Shown piece by piece: positions 12,546 to 26,600 of a DNA stretch of 64,000 bases. Within the stretch, counting starts at the first letter, position 1. Every line of letters begins with the position of its first letter. Below the pieces are notes generated by a model that made no database searches, was not told where the DNA came from, and was given only the letters and a program-made list of their open reading frames with translations. Made by a program: the position numbers and the translations under genes. Source of the DNA: Glandiceps talaboti (lineage: Eukaryota > Hemichordata > Enteropneusta > Spengelidae); assembly GCF_964340395.1 (NCBI RefSeq), contig NC_135559.1, positions 10,493,259 to 10,557,258 of the forward strand. Direction: 5' to 3'.

Positions 12546-14446
12546 CAAAATAACACAAAGTGTCATACAAATGAATCGGCTATTTATCCATATTAGCTAT
12601 TTATGTTACGTCAACAGATCCAACGGACTGACGAACTAACTAATTACTTGATAACACACCAGTTAACTGAAGAGTACCAAACAACAACGAAATATAGAGC
12701 ATGACTTCCATTTTCTATGACTAGTTACAAAACAAAATATTACAAACAAGAGAGTTGCCAAACTAGCATTGTGGCTGACTACTTTAGAACAACTAACAAT
12801 CAAACTGGTGAATTTTACTAGCCAAACAAGTTTGCAAAAATCCCAATATAGCAGATAATTATTAACAAAACCAAATACACCAACTAGTAAGGACAAAGTA
12901 ACTGAATAATTTGAAAAAATACAATACGACTGCAATAAGTCAATTCTGGTGGTTATATTAAAACAAACACGGGTTAAGTTGAACATTTTATAGAAGGTTA
13001 TACAGTATAATCCTGTGAGTTAACTAATGTCAACACTTTGGTCGGTCGAATTTATCGAATCATGACCGAATCCATTGACTTTAACATCTAAAAGTAACAT
13101 GTAATTTAACAGTGAAAAGGTCGAGAAAAAACCTTTCGTAAGATATTTGTGGCCATGGTTGATTTATATCAACTCGGGAAGGATTGGTGAAAATCAATTA
13201 ATGTATTAATGAAAAAAGCGTACTTTATAGGAATTAAGATGAAATGAGCTCATAGTTAGGCTAGAATCAAAAGAGTTGAATTCCACGCTTTCCGAATCTT
13301 GTTTTGGTACTTCGTATCTTTAACTATAATTATAATTCGTAAGGATTTGAGTATTTCCGTCTTTGAATACATAAAATACTGTTTAGACGTCCGAGAAACA
13401 TATTACACACTTCAATACTTTCTTAACCAGTAATCAGGAACACTCACATAATTCGTTTTTACCCAAATGAGCCATGGGTCGTACAAATAGGCCAAATCCA
13501 ACGGGGTGGTCGGACTTTTGGATGGGTAATACCATATTACATAGTGAATAAGAAGAAAACCCACAATTTACTTCACCTGGATAGGAGGCGGACCACTAAG
13601 AATTGAAATCAGAATATTTTCTTTTCATTTTCAGCAAAAAAATTGACAAACGCAACGAAAAAATACAGGTACGACAGGAGAAGGACAAAACGTGATGGTA
13701 AAGTAAAAAAGACTTGACAATCAACTGTGCTATCCATATAGTAATGTTGAAAATACTGTGATAAACAGTTACATAATTAAAATTAATTCACTGGATTTTT
13801 CGCCTTTGTTTAAGTTTTATGTAACACTACACTACGTGTTGTAGCATTAATGAAGTGCACCTGGCTGTAAATGGAGTATCATTGTTCCATCCGACAACCA
13901 ATAATATTAATATCACTGAAGTCTTGTAAAAAGTGAATAATCAGACATTATAGGCAACGTATTGAGGAACTTTAGATTTCCAAATACTTGGAATGAAAAC
14001 AAAACACACGTTTCCTAAAAAACATGTTGACCATAATTTTCAAAGACAGAAGTAGTAGTCTAAGAGCAATATTTTGAATCTGTGATTTGCATTAGTGGCG
14101 TTGATTTTTGATTTTTTGATTTATTTTACTATAAGACGTGGAAAGCTGCACATGTACGTTTACCCACAGGCGAGTTACCTGCAGGGTGTACAATATTACG
14201 AGTAATTAATTTGACAAATCAGTTTCAAAAGAAAAAAACATTCCAGTTGCAGCTAGTTCAATGTTAAGCTTGATTTCAGTATCTGAAATATGGTCAAATC
14301 AAAAGTATTTCTAAACAATAATCTCTATACAGTGTATTCCTATCATATTTCTTTTTTTTTCAATTAACTTCGATGTAACTAGCTATAGATCTGAAGGATA
14401 AACCATTACAGTGGACGTCTTTCTAATAATGTCAAGCCAACAGTAT
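12546..14446. other. 3' flank of receptor B
   Basis: No second gene is seen. The minus strand carries AATAAA overlapping the stop codon of receptor B (TTTATT on the plus strand at 14446-14451) and another AATAAAA near 14120-14126. Either could act as the poly(A) signal. The 107-codon frame at 12663-12986 has no recognisable domain and is broken in unit B. Confidence 0.5.
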
Positions 14447-16218
14447 TTATTCATTGCCTTGACAGCAGGTACATTTTATCTTCGATAAATGAAACGCCAT
14501 AAACAAAAATACCCCTTGAAGACTGTTGATGACAGAACATACAGAGCCTAAGTAAGGATCTTGAATGAAGCTATTAATCAAACATATACTCCAACTTAAC
14601 CCTGTCATTATCGTTAACTTGATGCACAACGGGATGTATTTCTTGACCTTCTGGATTTGACTTTGCATCGTCACATCAACTGTTGTATTGACAACGTTAT
14701 ACATAGTGAAGACAAGACAACACATATTGAAGAGAATGATAGCCACGATGGGACCATAGAAGAAGATATAAAGAGCAGTGGGATTTCCTATCCAACATAA
14801 CTCAGAACCATAACCGACAGAAAAAGACGTACAACGGCAAAGATCAAGGGCGATAGCTAGGCCGACTACAACGGCCGGTGAAATCCATCCTATTAAACAG
14901 AATTTCATAAGAGCTCGTTCACTTCTAATAACACTAGCATACTTTGCTACAGAATAGAATGTACTGCAGACGTCATAGTTGAGGATGGCAATCCAAACGA
15001 AATATATCAACCAAGCATAGTGTTGTAAGGCAGCCAACGAAAAACAAAATTTAGGGAATTCATTCAGCCACATACCGGACACAAATATACCCTGGGCTAC
15101 TAGCAAAGCAATGGTCAAATTTAGTTTAATCTTACCAGGGAAATTGTGTAAAGTGGACTTCAAGAAATACTTAAATATACCTCCTATCAAGAAGAGTATA
15201 GATGTAATGCAACATCCTAGGGTTGTGTATGCTGATAGCTGGTCGACGGTCATTACGTTATTTATACCAAAAAAGCATGCAAGTGCCATGGACTGATTTC
15301 GCAATAATATGAAAAAATTCGTGGAATACTTCTTACTAGCAACGCTGAAAATCAGCCTTCTATCGATAATTTCAAATTCAGTTTGATTCAGTTGAAAGAT
15401 TCTTTCTACAGGACATTCATCAATAAATTTCCCAATCATAATAGTTTCATTATTGGATACAGTTAGAGTTGGGTCGCTAGGTATTATTAGACCCGTGTAG
15501 TTGCTTGAAGGGGTAGAATATGAGCCGTTAATCAGAGACCCGTTAATCAAATGCACGTTACTTGGAAAACTAACACTTTTCAAGTTGACTTGTGATTTGC
15601 ACCGTAATGATGTGGGGTCTAGACGCGTACCATTTTTACATATCAGGTTGTGTTTGAATAAATCTCCGTATATGTCAACAAAAACTGACACATCAGCATT
15701 GTGATTGATAGAGAAGAGCATACTCAAAGCGTACAATCCTCTCAAGTCTCCTACATTAATCCCACATGCAGTATTATACATGCCATTACATTTTGCGCAA
15801 TGTATGTTTCTATAGTGAGTAGACCAGGACTGATATTTGACGTGGACAATGGAAAGGTAAGAATGACACTTACTTTGCAACTCGATGAAATCTGTTAAAT
15901 TCTTATCAGTAAACACACTGGAATGATAAAGTGTTACATTACAAGAATCTATGTATGGAATACAAATTCGTGGCTTGGATATGGAACGGGGGTATTCAAA
16001 TTGCATATAACAACGATCCATGTTTACTGATAGAAAGTCAATAATCGAGGAGATTTTCAACTCATCATTTCCATGCCCGGAAGGATAAAACTTGCATTGC
16101 CAGGATGTCTGCCAATATTGCGCGTCTAGCTCATCCACGCCATTACAGGTTGCACAGTAGATGTTGCGGTAAACGATTCCATTTGGCCCAGTTACCGGTA
16201 TACCAGATCTTTCAAAAT
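14447..16218 (-). CDS. SMB-type 7TM receptor B, exon 2 (ectodomain + 7TM)
   Basis: This is the main exon of a family-B-like (adhesion/secretin/methuselah-like) G-protein-coupled receptor. It gives 589 residues plus the split Asp, and with exon 1 a protein of about 744 aa. The ectodomain has two Cys motifs, YRNIYCATCNG and YRNIHCAKCNG, and the pre-membrane motif CKNGTRLDPTSLRC. Seven hydrophobic segments follow in the last 265 residues: LSAYTTLGCCITSILFLIGG (TM1), then LTIALLVAQGIFVSGMW, HYAWLIYFVWIAIL, WISPAVVVGLAIAL, YIFFYGPIVAIILF, CIKLTIMTGLSWSICLI, and SVINSLQGVFLFMAF (TM7). I see no GPS cleavage motif. The tail is short (KIKCTCCQGNE), with cysteines that could be acylated. The acceptor AG is at 16220-16219 and the stop at 14447-14449. 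The ligand is unknown. Confidence 0.92.
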
Positions 16219-16325
16219 CTGATGAGGAATGTAAATAAAAACTCAATTATTACTCACAACTTGACACATTCAGTCACGTACCCATCTCCTCATTTAACAA
16301 GACATTGTTGCTAGATTATCATAAC

Positions 16326-16419
16326 ATCTGCCATCATCGTCATTACCAGCACCACCACCATCGACATCATCAACATCATCATCACCACCACCACTACTAC
16401 CACCACCACCATCACCACC

Positions 16420-16494
<75 letters not shown>

Positions 16495-16495
16495 G
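16326..16495. repeat. CAC/CAT array in receptor B intron
   Basis: This array fills nearly half of the 375-bp intron between exon 2 (acceptor 16220-16219) and exon 1 (donor 16593-16592). It is shorter than in copy A. It is transcribed as ATG/GTG repeats on the sense (minus) strand. Confidence 0.95.
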
Positions 16496-16593
16496 TAACT
16501 TTCATCGTCATCATAGTCATAATCTTTGGTATCATTGGCATTATAGACATTATGGGATTATGTTCCTACTGCCTGTTACTACACTTATCTTAC

Positions 16594-17056
16594 CTGTGTT
16601 GTTACTTCCCATCAGACATTTGTCTCCAATGTCGTCATCTCTCCACCAGTCTGGACACCTGTGTTTCATCCAATAACCTATTGGCAGACCATCTAAATGC
16701 ACACACGACTCGAGCTCACCATTGACATCTTCAATATCACGTTCACTGGTCGAATTACTCTCAGGTGAGTCTATCTCTGCATTACATGCATCTCGGTAGT
16801 CAGGGCAACAGTCACCATAATACAGACATTTTGAATCACAGCTACAACCCCATACATCTTGGCGAACCTGTGATGCATTGCAAATTGTTTGACCATCTTG
16901 GGAATAGCACGAGTTCCATTTCTGCGTTGCATCATAAAACACAGATGGTGGTCTACATTGAAGTTGATCGTCATCGTCTGTCGATTGGCCATTTAATTGA
17001 ACTACTAATATTCCCAAAATCATTAGCAGAATGGCTCTATTCATCTCTCCAGCCAT
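16594..17056 (-). CDS. SMB-type 7TM receptor B, exon 1 (signal peptide + somatomedin B)
   Basis: This exon gives 154 codons plus one base and ends in phase 1 at ACAG|GTAAGA, which joins exon 2 in frame (G|AT, Asp). The signal peptide is in the first 24 residues. The SMB domain at about residues 50-91 has eight Cys in the order C50, C59, C71, C73, C77, C83, C84, C91, the spacing typical of SMB. Asn-rich sites (NST, NNT) suggest N-glycosylation. The C-terminal part (SCVHLDGLPIGYWMKHRCPDWW) continues the Cys-rich ectodomain into exon 2. SMB domains usually mediate protein-protein binding outside the cell. The partner here is unknown. Confidence 0.9.
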
Positions 17057-17152
17057 CTTTTGAATTTAAACACAGAAAACAAAACGATTTATTACTATCT
17101 AGCTCATTTTTTATTATCAATTAGCAAATAGCCCGTGCTTAACATGGCATTT

Positions 17153-17165
17153 AAATATATATACA
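17153..17165 (-). promoter_or_regulatory. Candidate TATA box of receptor B
   Basis: Same AT run as in unit A, about 100 bp upstream of the receptor B ATG on the minus strand. Supported only by position and by its presence in copy C. Confidence 0.35.
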
Positions 17166-19478
17166 ATATTTCTAGGTAGGATATTTCAAGTTTTATATGG
17201 GTCGCAGGTTAAATCTGCCACGCCAATTGTCAACATCTGCTAATATACACCAACGTTTATATATGGATGCTACCATGCATTTTTGTGTGACACATGAAAT
17301 TGATTTGTAGGACTCCTCGACGTTCTCCTATATATTTTCTGCTTTCAAGACGTGTTTTGTTCCATTAGCTTACTGTATTAATGCATAGACATTGTCATAA
17401 ATGTAGGCATCATCTGTGGTATCATGAAATTTAATGGTAAGTATAAAAAAGGCAATAACGACAGTGATAAACTGTGGCAGCACGAAATAGCTTGTGTTCA
17501 AATCCCCTTTGATTTGAATTGTAGAAGTGGACACAAACCAAGGTCGTATCGAGCTACATATTGTCGCAAAAATAATTGAATCTTAATAACTAAAATCCAC
17601 ACGTTTTGAGTCTACCAATAGAACGTTCAAAAGGAACATTTTAATCTATGCTTGTGAACCGAACACGTGTTGGAGTATACAAGCAAGGAAGAATCTCCCG
17701 CCCACTTTTTTAGAAATAGTATTATAGGGATGGTAAAGTGTCTGCCTCTTTGCTATCAACTTAATAAAAAAACTATGCCAATTGCTTTGATGTTTGGCTG
17801 TAGATGAACCTTTGTTAAAGGTCAATTATGTCGGCTAGCATGGCAACCACAGACGAATAAGGGAAAGGGATATATGTGGATTAATAGGTGTCACATAACG
17901 TTTTTCTGTTATGGGTTCAGTATACATACCCTTCATTACTTTGATATGAGACTGGGACATGGCCACCTCTTATGAGGAGGGAATCTAGGGGGTCTACCCC
18001 TAGAAGCCCTTAAGGATTTTTACTCTTAAAGCCAATTTTTAGGCTATTCGCAGACACTTTCAGACAATAATTTGCAAGCTTTACACGACAGCTCTAACAT
18101 GTAAAAATCAACTACATAAGGTTGAAACATTTTTTAAATAAAGTTTCATAGCATCTTGACTGTAAGAGGCGGAGGGAAAAACTTTGATTTGAGATTGGGA
18201 CATGTCTACCTCTAATGGGGGTCCTAGGGGGTCTCCCCCAAAAAGCTTTTGAAGTTTTTTACCAATTTTGGTGAATCTTATTGTTGGTTTAACGAATGAG
18301 TGGCCTCTGGGGTGAGGGAGTCCAGGGGAGATCTGGAGTTTTTTGTTTCTATTTAGGCAATTTTCAGGTTATTCATAGCCTCTGAGGTGATATTGCAAAG
18401 CTTCGAAAAGCTATCCTTTTAAATAAGTTTTCTATTTATAAAAGTGGGCCTGTAACATTGGTAATGGGGCATTGATATTGCATGTATAGTAAAGTCACTG
18501 GTATGTTAGAGATGTTTATGAGGTCATACCTAGTGTACAATAGAAACTTGGATTGCTTTTTAGTGTCGATACAAATAGTGTCCGAAATAGGAAGTATATT
18601 CATCCCTTCTGACAAATTCATACTGAAGAGAATTGAACATTTTTTTAATAAACTATCTAATAGTATGTAGATTACCATTACAAAACCTTCAAGTTCTCTT
18701 TTGCTCCAAAGTGCAAGATAAGTGAAGCACTGATTGTGAAACAGCCAAACATTTACATGGCATATTCTGTAACTAGTGTGGTAGCTATGTAATACATGTA
18801 TATGTATAGTTTTATGAATAGTTATGTTTGAACCTTACATGAAGTAATATTTAAAAAAATTATGAAAGAAACAGAGACAAGAATATATATATGTACTACA
18901 GGCCAACGAAACTGACTGGTCCCTGACATGTGTTTGGAAATGTTTGTCATGATTTGACAAGTGTCCTGGTTGGAGAGGTACTAGCAGGTTGAACTGTACA
19001 CTCAAACTTGTGCATCATTTCCCTGCCAAGACATTTTTTTTCTAGCAGCAGTGGTCCATTTTTTCTTTTCCATCACCCACTCAGATCCGGATCTTTTTTC
19101 AAGCAACTCCATTTGGTATCTTTTTTTCCCCGAAATATTCCAAGCCCTCCCCAGGATATCAAATGGTCCACCCCTAACAAGCTTTAAAACGAAAATTTAT
19201 AAGTTCGGTGTAAATCGTTATTAATTTTGACCCAAACTTCAAGGTTATCTTTTGTTTCGTCAAATAACAATATCATCTCTGAAAAGGATCAAGAATATAA
19301 TATTCTTATTGTGTAGTTCGAGTATTCTTTGCTCAAATTCATCGAATGTAATGCCAGCTATACCATGATACCGCTGAACCCATACTACAACCATAGATAT
19401 ATACTTCTAGAATTCTCCATTGAATTCAAATGTATTTTTGTACGGCGAGTTTTAATATCTTTACCACATATTAAATAA
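17166..19478. other. Non-coding spacer, unit B
   Basis: Counterpart of 1154-3466, with the same two C/G-rich foldback motifs (about 17941-18012 and 18183-18257) and no supported gene. Confidence 0.7.
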
Positions 19479-20099
19479 TTCGCTACCCTTCGTTACCTAC
19501 CGCTACCTTCGCTACCACATTTCAGTGCTTCTGCTGGAAAGAATAATTCGCTACCCTCCGTTACCTACCGCTACCTTCGCTACCTCGTCTCAGTGCTTTT
19601 GCTGGAAAAAAATATTCCGCTACCCTCCGTTACCTACCGCTACCTTGGCTACGACATCTCAGTGCTTTTGCTGGAAAAAATATTCCGCTACCCTCCGCTA
19701 CCTTCGCTACCACATTTCATTACTTTTGCTGGAAAAAAATTTCGCTACTTTCCGTTACCTACCGCTACCTTCGCTACCACATTTCATTACTTTTGCTGGA
19801 AAAAAATGTCGCTACCATCCGTTACCTACAGCTACCTTCGCTACAACATCTCAGGGCTTTTGCTGGAAAACAAATATTCCGCTACTCTCCGTATACCTTC
19901 CGCTACCTTCGCTACCACATGTCAATACTTTTGCTGGAAAAAAAATTCGCTACCCTCCGTTACCTATTGCTACCTTCGCTACCATATTTCATTACTTTTG
20001 TTGGGAAAAAAATATTCTGTTACCTTCCGCTACCTTCGCTACCACATTTCAATACTTTTGCTAGAAAAAATATTCCGCCACCTTTACCTTACGCTACAC
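19479..20099. repeat. 60-70 bp minisatellite (CTACC-rich), unit B
   Basis: Essentially base-for-base the unit A array, with the same number and order of variant units. The two arrays have therefore not had time to change in length since the A/B duplication, or they were homogenised. Confidence 0.9.
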
Positions 20100-21444
20100 C
20101 CACCATGCTATTTGACTAGATTTTGAGAGAAAATATTGCTTTAATAGATCACTTTTATTAATAATGAAAACGTCACTTACTAACTGCTTAAGGTGCCATA
20201 TGAATAACAATTATTCAAGAACACAAAACAGATAATATTTAAAGGATACCCCATTTAAATCATATGTGCAAAAGTAGTTCCTACGACATCTATGGAGCAT
20301 TAATATCCCAGGCCATGTTTTGTAATTTGACAATCATTTTACTTTGCTACCTTCGCTACCATCCGCTACGTAGCGAAGGCGAAAAATAAAAACAATTCAA
20401 CCCCCGATTGAGCACTATATATTTCCCCCGAGTACTCCCCGACCGGTTTCCTCCTGCACTAACATTGAACCTTCCTCCTGTTATTGGGCAATGCCTGTTG
20501 GATGGTTTATAAATAAATAATCAAAAGACTGTACTCACCTTCAAATCGGTGAAAACCTATGCAGAAAGCATTACTGTGCAGTCAAAGTGATCATTTGTAT
20601 AGGGAAAGTGCTTCGACAAAGAAAAAGCTTGGATCATGGACGCTGTTAACTGAACTAGTGAATACGCATCTACTCGGTGAACCTAAGTTATATATGCTCT
20701 ATTTGCAAGGGAAGTTATGCATGCACAAATGAGATATGGTGTTTTCAAGGAGAGGAGTAAAGGACGCCTGGTACTTTGAATTAAATACATTGTTTTGACA
20801 TTCTTGTATTCCTCATACCAGAGCTATCGAAGTAACACATCCGCTCAGAGAACAAACTACTCATTAGGCGATGTCGACAACCCAAAGCAAAATGTGTGTA
20901 AAGTCTGAGCTATTGAAGTAACACATTCGCACATAGAACAAGCTACACATTAGGCGATGTCGACAATTTGAGTTATTCAGGTCTAAGGTGTGTAATTATT
21001 ATCTAGATGTAGAAAAGCTGCGTTGATATCAGTATTGTGGTTGAAGTGTTCTCTTGAATGCAATATATTGTCTATTATACATCACAATGAGCTCACTGTT
21101 TTTGCATGAGTGACTACCTGTCACTCGAGCATTTTTTTGAAATGCAGATCTTTATGTTAAATAAATAGTAATGGAAATATATATCTGTGTTATTATATAT
21201 GCATGGGGAGGGGGGAGGGGGAGAGGGTGCATATCATCTGGAAATGACTGTGAGAGAAATCAGCATAACGTGATTCACATGCAAGCATTGTTCCAAATAC
21301 AACTGTAACAGAATATTCCCAAGGTGAACATAATCTCAGGCCCCTATAGTAGTCTGAGAAATACGATTATCCTTTCTATTACAAATCATAATATCAGTAT
21401 TATTGGTAATGAATGTAAATAGTTTGCCAGTGTTTTTTCTACAG
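20100..21444. other. Spacer with truncated SINE 3' end, unit B
   Basis: 20425-20520 is the 3' half of the SINE seen whole at 36670-36923. Nothing else is recognised. Confidence 0.65.
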
Positions 21445-22803
21445 CAAACTGTATTGTCCGACTACGGCATACACCCTAAGATAGAGACGGCTACAATATC
21501 TGGACAGGATAGAACCACCCGTCTTAGTTCTGACCTCGATGACAATCTGGGTCGACCCCATGGATTAGCATTAGACTTTCAATCTAACATGTAAGTTATA
21601 ATGAGATGACATATGTTCGTGCACTTGATGGAAGCACTGGTGATGATTGGCATTGGAAATGGTTACAAAGAACAAAAATATTTAATTTCGATTTGGAAAA
21701 TAATGACCTAAATCCTTAATGTTCATTTACGTATTGGACAGGAAAAAATAAACATCAAGCGAAGTGAGTATCTTCTATATCATGAAAGATTTTGCATGTT
21801 GTCAGATTACCTTGTCATACATGTTGAGTACAACAAGTTTGTCAGGAGCAAACTTTCTTTCAACATTTCACCTGTTGAGATATGACTGATATCAAGTTTA
21901 AAATCCATACTAGACAACACCCAGTTTTCAATTGAACTTTACTTTAAAGTTCTGTAGTCATTTTATCCAACAAAAACGTCCACCACCTTCTGCGATATAG
22001 TTTGCTGTGGCCTAATGGTCTAATTGTTAAATGTATTGTATTGTAATGTATCAACAATACTCATTGTGATACAAATATGGGTTACTTTGTACTCGTAGGT
22101 TGATATTTAGGAAATTTGTTAATCTTACTCTGAATCAGTTTTGTTCAAATTAGTAAAGCCACGTAATCATCACTGTCTCATCTCAGTACATCTCAGGAAT
22201 TGATCGTCAACTTCGGGTAATGATACTGTCGAAAGAACATGAAATGGTAAAAATATTTCAAAACCTACTGTAAGCATAAAACATTATACAATGTTTTAAA
22301 TTCCCTGTTCTTACGATATTCTTTTTCCCATATACTTTGCAGACTTTATTGGACCGATGTACAACACACGAAGCAATATTTTCCATTAAGCTGGATGGCA
22401 ATGGCATTGCTAGTATAAAGGAGTTTGATGTACCATACTTTCTCTACAATCCCTACTACATTGAACTAGATGAGGTAAGTAAATCTCGAGCTAGTGTAAC
22501 ACTATTAAGCTACACATATACTAACCGCATTCGCTATCATACACGAAATGGCGCCGTGTCGAAGATGTGAGACCTTTACTTGGTCACTATTTTGAATTTA
22601 TGACGTAAATGCGTATGCATACTGGTCATTTAAATCAAATATCATGCAATAATATATAAGTTACAGCTACTCCAATGAAAAGAATAGGACATCAAATTAC
22701 TTGTATATATATTCAGGATAACGGAAATACACAATACAGAATTATTGATATGAACAAAATTGCCAAGGATACATTCTACAATTCCGAGGAGGCAGCTTCG
22801 TAG
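21445..22803 (+). pseudogene. LDLR class B (YWTD) propeller relic, unit B
   Basis: Same three blocks as in unit A: 21445-21590 (one base missing in the KLYW codon run), 22343-22474 (two extra bases after LYWTD), and a third from about 22705 to the stop at 22801-22803. Splice-site-like borders are kept (TTTTTCTACAG acceptor, AT|GTAAGT and GAG|GTAAGT donors). The reading frame is dead at the same two places as in A and C. Confidence 0.8.
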
Positions 22804-23082
22804 TCTTTCTTTGTCATACTATTTTACACCAGTACTGTGCGTTCAACGCTATACTGTTGTAGTTAGCAATTACCATTCATTGTCCGGAATTCGTCAGGTT
22901 CAACAGTTAGGGGACTTCACCAACGTTCATCTTCTAGCTTTCGAATTCCACACGACATGCAAATTATATGATTCCAACATTTTTACAATAAACATAAACA
23001 CACCATACAACCCTCAGGAAGCACTGGCCTGGTCCTTGGTACAGCTGAACCTTGGTACATCTCGTCCAGTTCCCAGAGCAAT

Positions 23083-23270
23083 ATTTATAAATACATATGG
23101 CTCGGTGGAGAGGTTGAAATGTTTCAGTCTATGTCGGCCTTATTTGCAATCCTAAGAGAAATGTTTTCAGAGATTGGGTGTGACATGTACACCTTATCCA
23201 GGATGTCAGTGAACAATAGACAGTATAGCGAAACACTTTGGGAGAACAGTATTTGATAAACCTCACAGTG
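23083..23270. repeat. Dispersed repeat fragment, unit B
   Basis: Unit B copy of the 7075-7262 repeat, also related to 41855-41978. Confidence 0.6.
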
Positions 23271-23461
23271 TATATATTATAAGGGCTCGCAAACAAGGCA
23301 AATAGTTGGTACTGTACAAATGCTGTTATAATACTATTATTATGTTGTCATAGAGATAGGTTGAACTGTTAATGATTATGGCATGCTTCATCTAAACTTT
23401 ATACATCTACGTTCTGGAGAAGTTTTACCACATAACAGTTAAGCTATCAATTTGTTGACAA

Positions 23462-23616
<155 letters not shown>

Positions 23617-26600
23617 AAACCAATAACCTCTAACAAGCTCTTCCGATCAGGATATATTCCTAAACCTTCGTTTAGTGTCATCAGTTGTTTTCTGACACTA
23701 AAATGGTGTTCAAGCCATGCTCTGTAAAATAATGACAAGCACCTACAATTCCATTTCTCATGCTAACCAGTCAATTATCATATACTGCAATAATCAATGG
23801 ATATCTTTTAAGTAAATGATTACTTCTAAGATATATAAACATCAACTAAACACACAATCTTCACTTTTCTATCTTCCTACACTTTGGAGCCAATGGAAGA
23901 GTGTTAGGTATGTAAGGTATGCAAGACAACTGCAACTATTGCTCTTGCTCAAAAACAATAAAATGGAGAAAACTATCAGATGAAAATTAAACTTTGAGAC
24001 CTAGCTCTACATAAAATAATCCAGTCTAATTCATAAATAACTGACATGAACATTATGTATTTTCACACCTGTTACATGTTTTATTTCATATTCAAATTTC
24101 AAATATTATTTCCATATCAGATAGCTTACCACTATAATTCTACTATCCATATAATGTGACCCCTTAAGACTGGCTTTTGGAACCGAAATCCATATACATG
24201 ACTTGTTGTATACTGAAACACCGGTACTTCAAAGAGTAAATGGTAAACATGACTGCCCACCTGTGGAATATGAAAATGGTTTATCCCAAAATACTAAAAG
24301 TCTTAGAATATAAAGCCTGTCTCATGTTAGTGTTTACAGCTCTGTCTGGTATAATCACACTGAAACAAATATAGGAACCCTGAATGAGTCCTATTTTTGT
24401 GACATTTTGTCTAAATGAAATAACTAATAACATGCCACCATGCAAACATCAAATGCTGACATCAAAACATTGGCGCCCACGTCTCTAATGCGTTTAGTTG
24501 CAATACGTTGAAGTGGTTTATTTCATTTTGAAAAAAATGATACAAGTAATTGCGATAATTTTATCTTAAATTGTTGAATGTACAGTTTCTTATTGGTTTC
24601 TGTATGATTATATGAAAAGAGAGCTGGTAAACACTAACATGGACATTACAAGTAAGTCAAGGTCTACATGCGCTTTTTAACTTCGTAATTTTAGAAGCGA
24701 AATTTACCGTTCACAATTGGGCCGATGAAACATCAGGAGACAGACATGCGTGGCAGGACAATATACCGAATATTTTCCAACGTTTCACATTTAATATGTG
24801 TTTGATGTTTTGTTGCATGGTCAAAGTTGTATAGAAAGTACACCATATGCAATATCGATATCATTATAATTTTTATAGGTGTTCCACACCTTTATGGACT
24901 GCCTGACTATTGTCAAAGTGAAATAAATAAACAATTACAATAGGTGAGCACGTTTTCATTTCCCCACTTTGAGTTTGTCTCTTATTAGAAGTGTCGTTTA
25001 CAAAGTGTACAATATGTATCAATTGTATTTGCATTTTGTACAGACCTAAAGTGATAAAGTTGAAGCCTTTTGTTCGCTGTCTGTATTGACACGAACTGCT
25101 GCATGGTTTGAAAATGTTGTGTCTGGTAGCACTGACTGATTATCACTTCTGTGAAACAATGTTGCAGTTACAGCCATGCAATTATTATAAACTCACCGAG
25201 CGATGTTTCCAAACGGAGAGAAATAGACTGTTGGCTAAATTATAAGGCTGGTGCATAGGCAGTACTTTCCAAACAACCATGATCTCGGTTGTAAAACGAG
25301 CAAAACATATACACTCTTCTCAAATGAGCCATGATGATGAAATAAAACAGCAACGCGGCGTATTGCCACAAATGCTTCATGATTACTTGGCTTTATACTT
25401 AGTTATAAAAGGTACTCTTTATATACTGTCCACCTGACATAAGTAAATCTTTAGAAAAATGAAGACATTGACGCTATTCTGTTAAATGAACCGTCAAGTT
25501 AAAGGTACATGAACATTACTTGAACATTCGTTGTGTTCGCACATATTTTATTCAGCTTACTGGAATATGTTTCAGTTATAATTGTAGCAGGTCAGTGACG
25601 TAAACGTAACGAACACGTTTTGAAAGTACACGTTTGAAGTACACTTTTAAAAAACGTCCTCCACAATGACGTGATGGTAGTGCTGAACAATTATTACCCA
25701 AAATTTGCCATTAGCATCAAGATATTGAAAATATGCAAATGCACAAACCTATTATATGGTATATTGGAGATGTTAGTCTCATTCCGAGGCATTTATCAAT
25801 ATAGAACAATCTTGGTGAGTTGTATGCTAGTGTTTAATTTCAGAGAAAAACTGTCAAGTTGTCCATGTCACGCCAAGCATTTTTGTTGCCAAACGCATCA
25901 TGAAGCATTTGCAATAATAATTTTTTCTCAGGCGCCATCAATTAAGTTCTTTGTTTGCAGTCCGCGTGTGGATCCTGGTAGGTTTGTTGGTAGATTTAGA
26001 AAAACAAGAACATAATTTCAAAATTTCCGAGGAAGGACGTATTTCATACTATTGTAAATTAAAAGACCGTTCAAATATCTTCAGAATAACTACACCTATC
26101 TCTAGATAGTTGTTTAATACAACCAAACTTTACATTTTACCAATGTTAGTTGTAGATTTAGGTACAAATATTTTATGTTTTTTCCCAGTCTACCTTGCAC
26201 GTTTTGGGGAAATTCATGGGTCGGAAACAAAGTAGTTAATTGATGGACCTTAACATATACACACCAAAGTAATTATATTTTTTTTGGTTACAAATAACAT
26301 TTAAATTCACATATAACATGAAACATCATATAAAGATAATTAAATGATTCTGTAAACATACATCAGCTTCAATTTGTAATGGCATTTCATTATCAAGATA
26401 TTGAAGGTAAATATTGAATGATTCAATAACACAAGCCAACCAACAAGTATTAGATCCGTTCATTTCCGAGGAGAGATTTTCATTAGGGCGCTTGCACTTA
26501 ATGTGTCTCATCATAACGCCTTAGATATTATTGATTGGTCGGAACAATTGAGACACGTAAGTGTACGTGTACATTTTGATGGTACTTTCACTTCATAATG

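Noticed and set aside
12663-12986. 107-codon minus-strand frame
   Set aside because: Broken in unit B at a homologous site, with no domain. Random open frame in AT-rich sequence.
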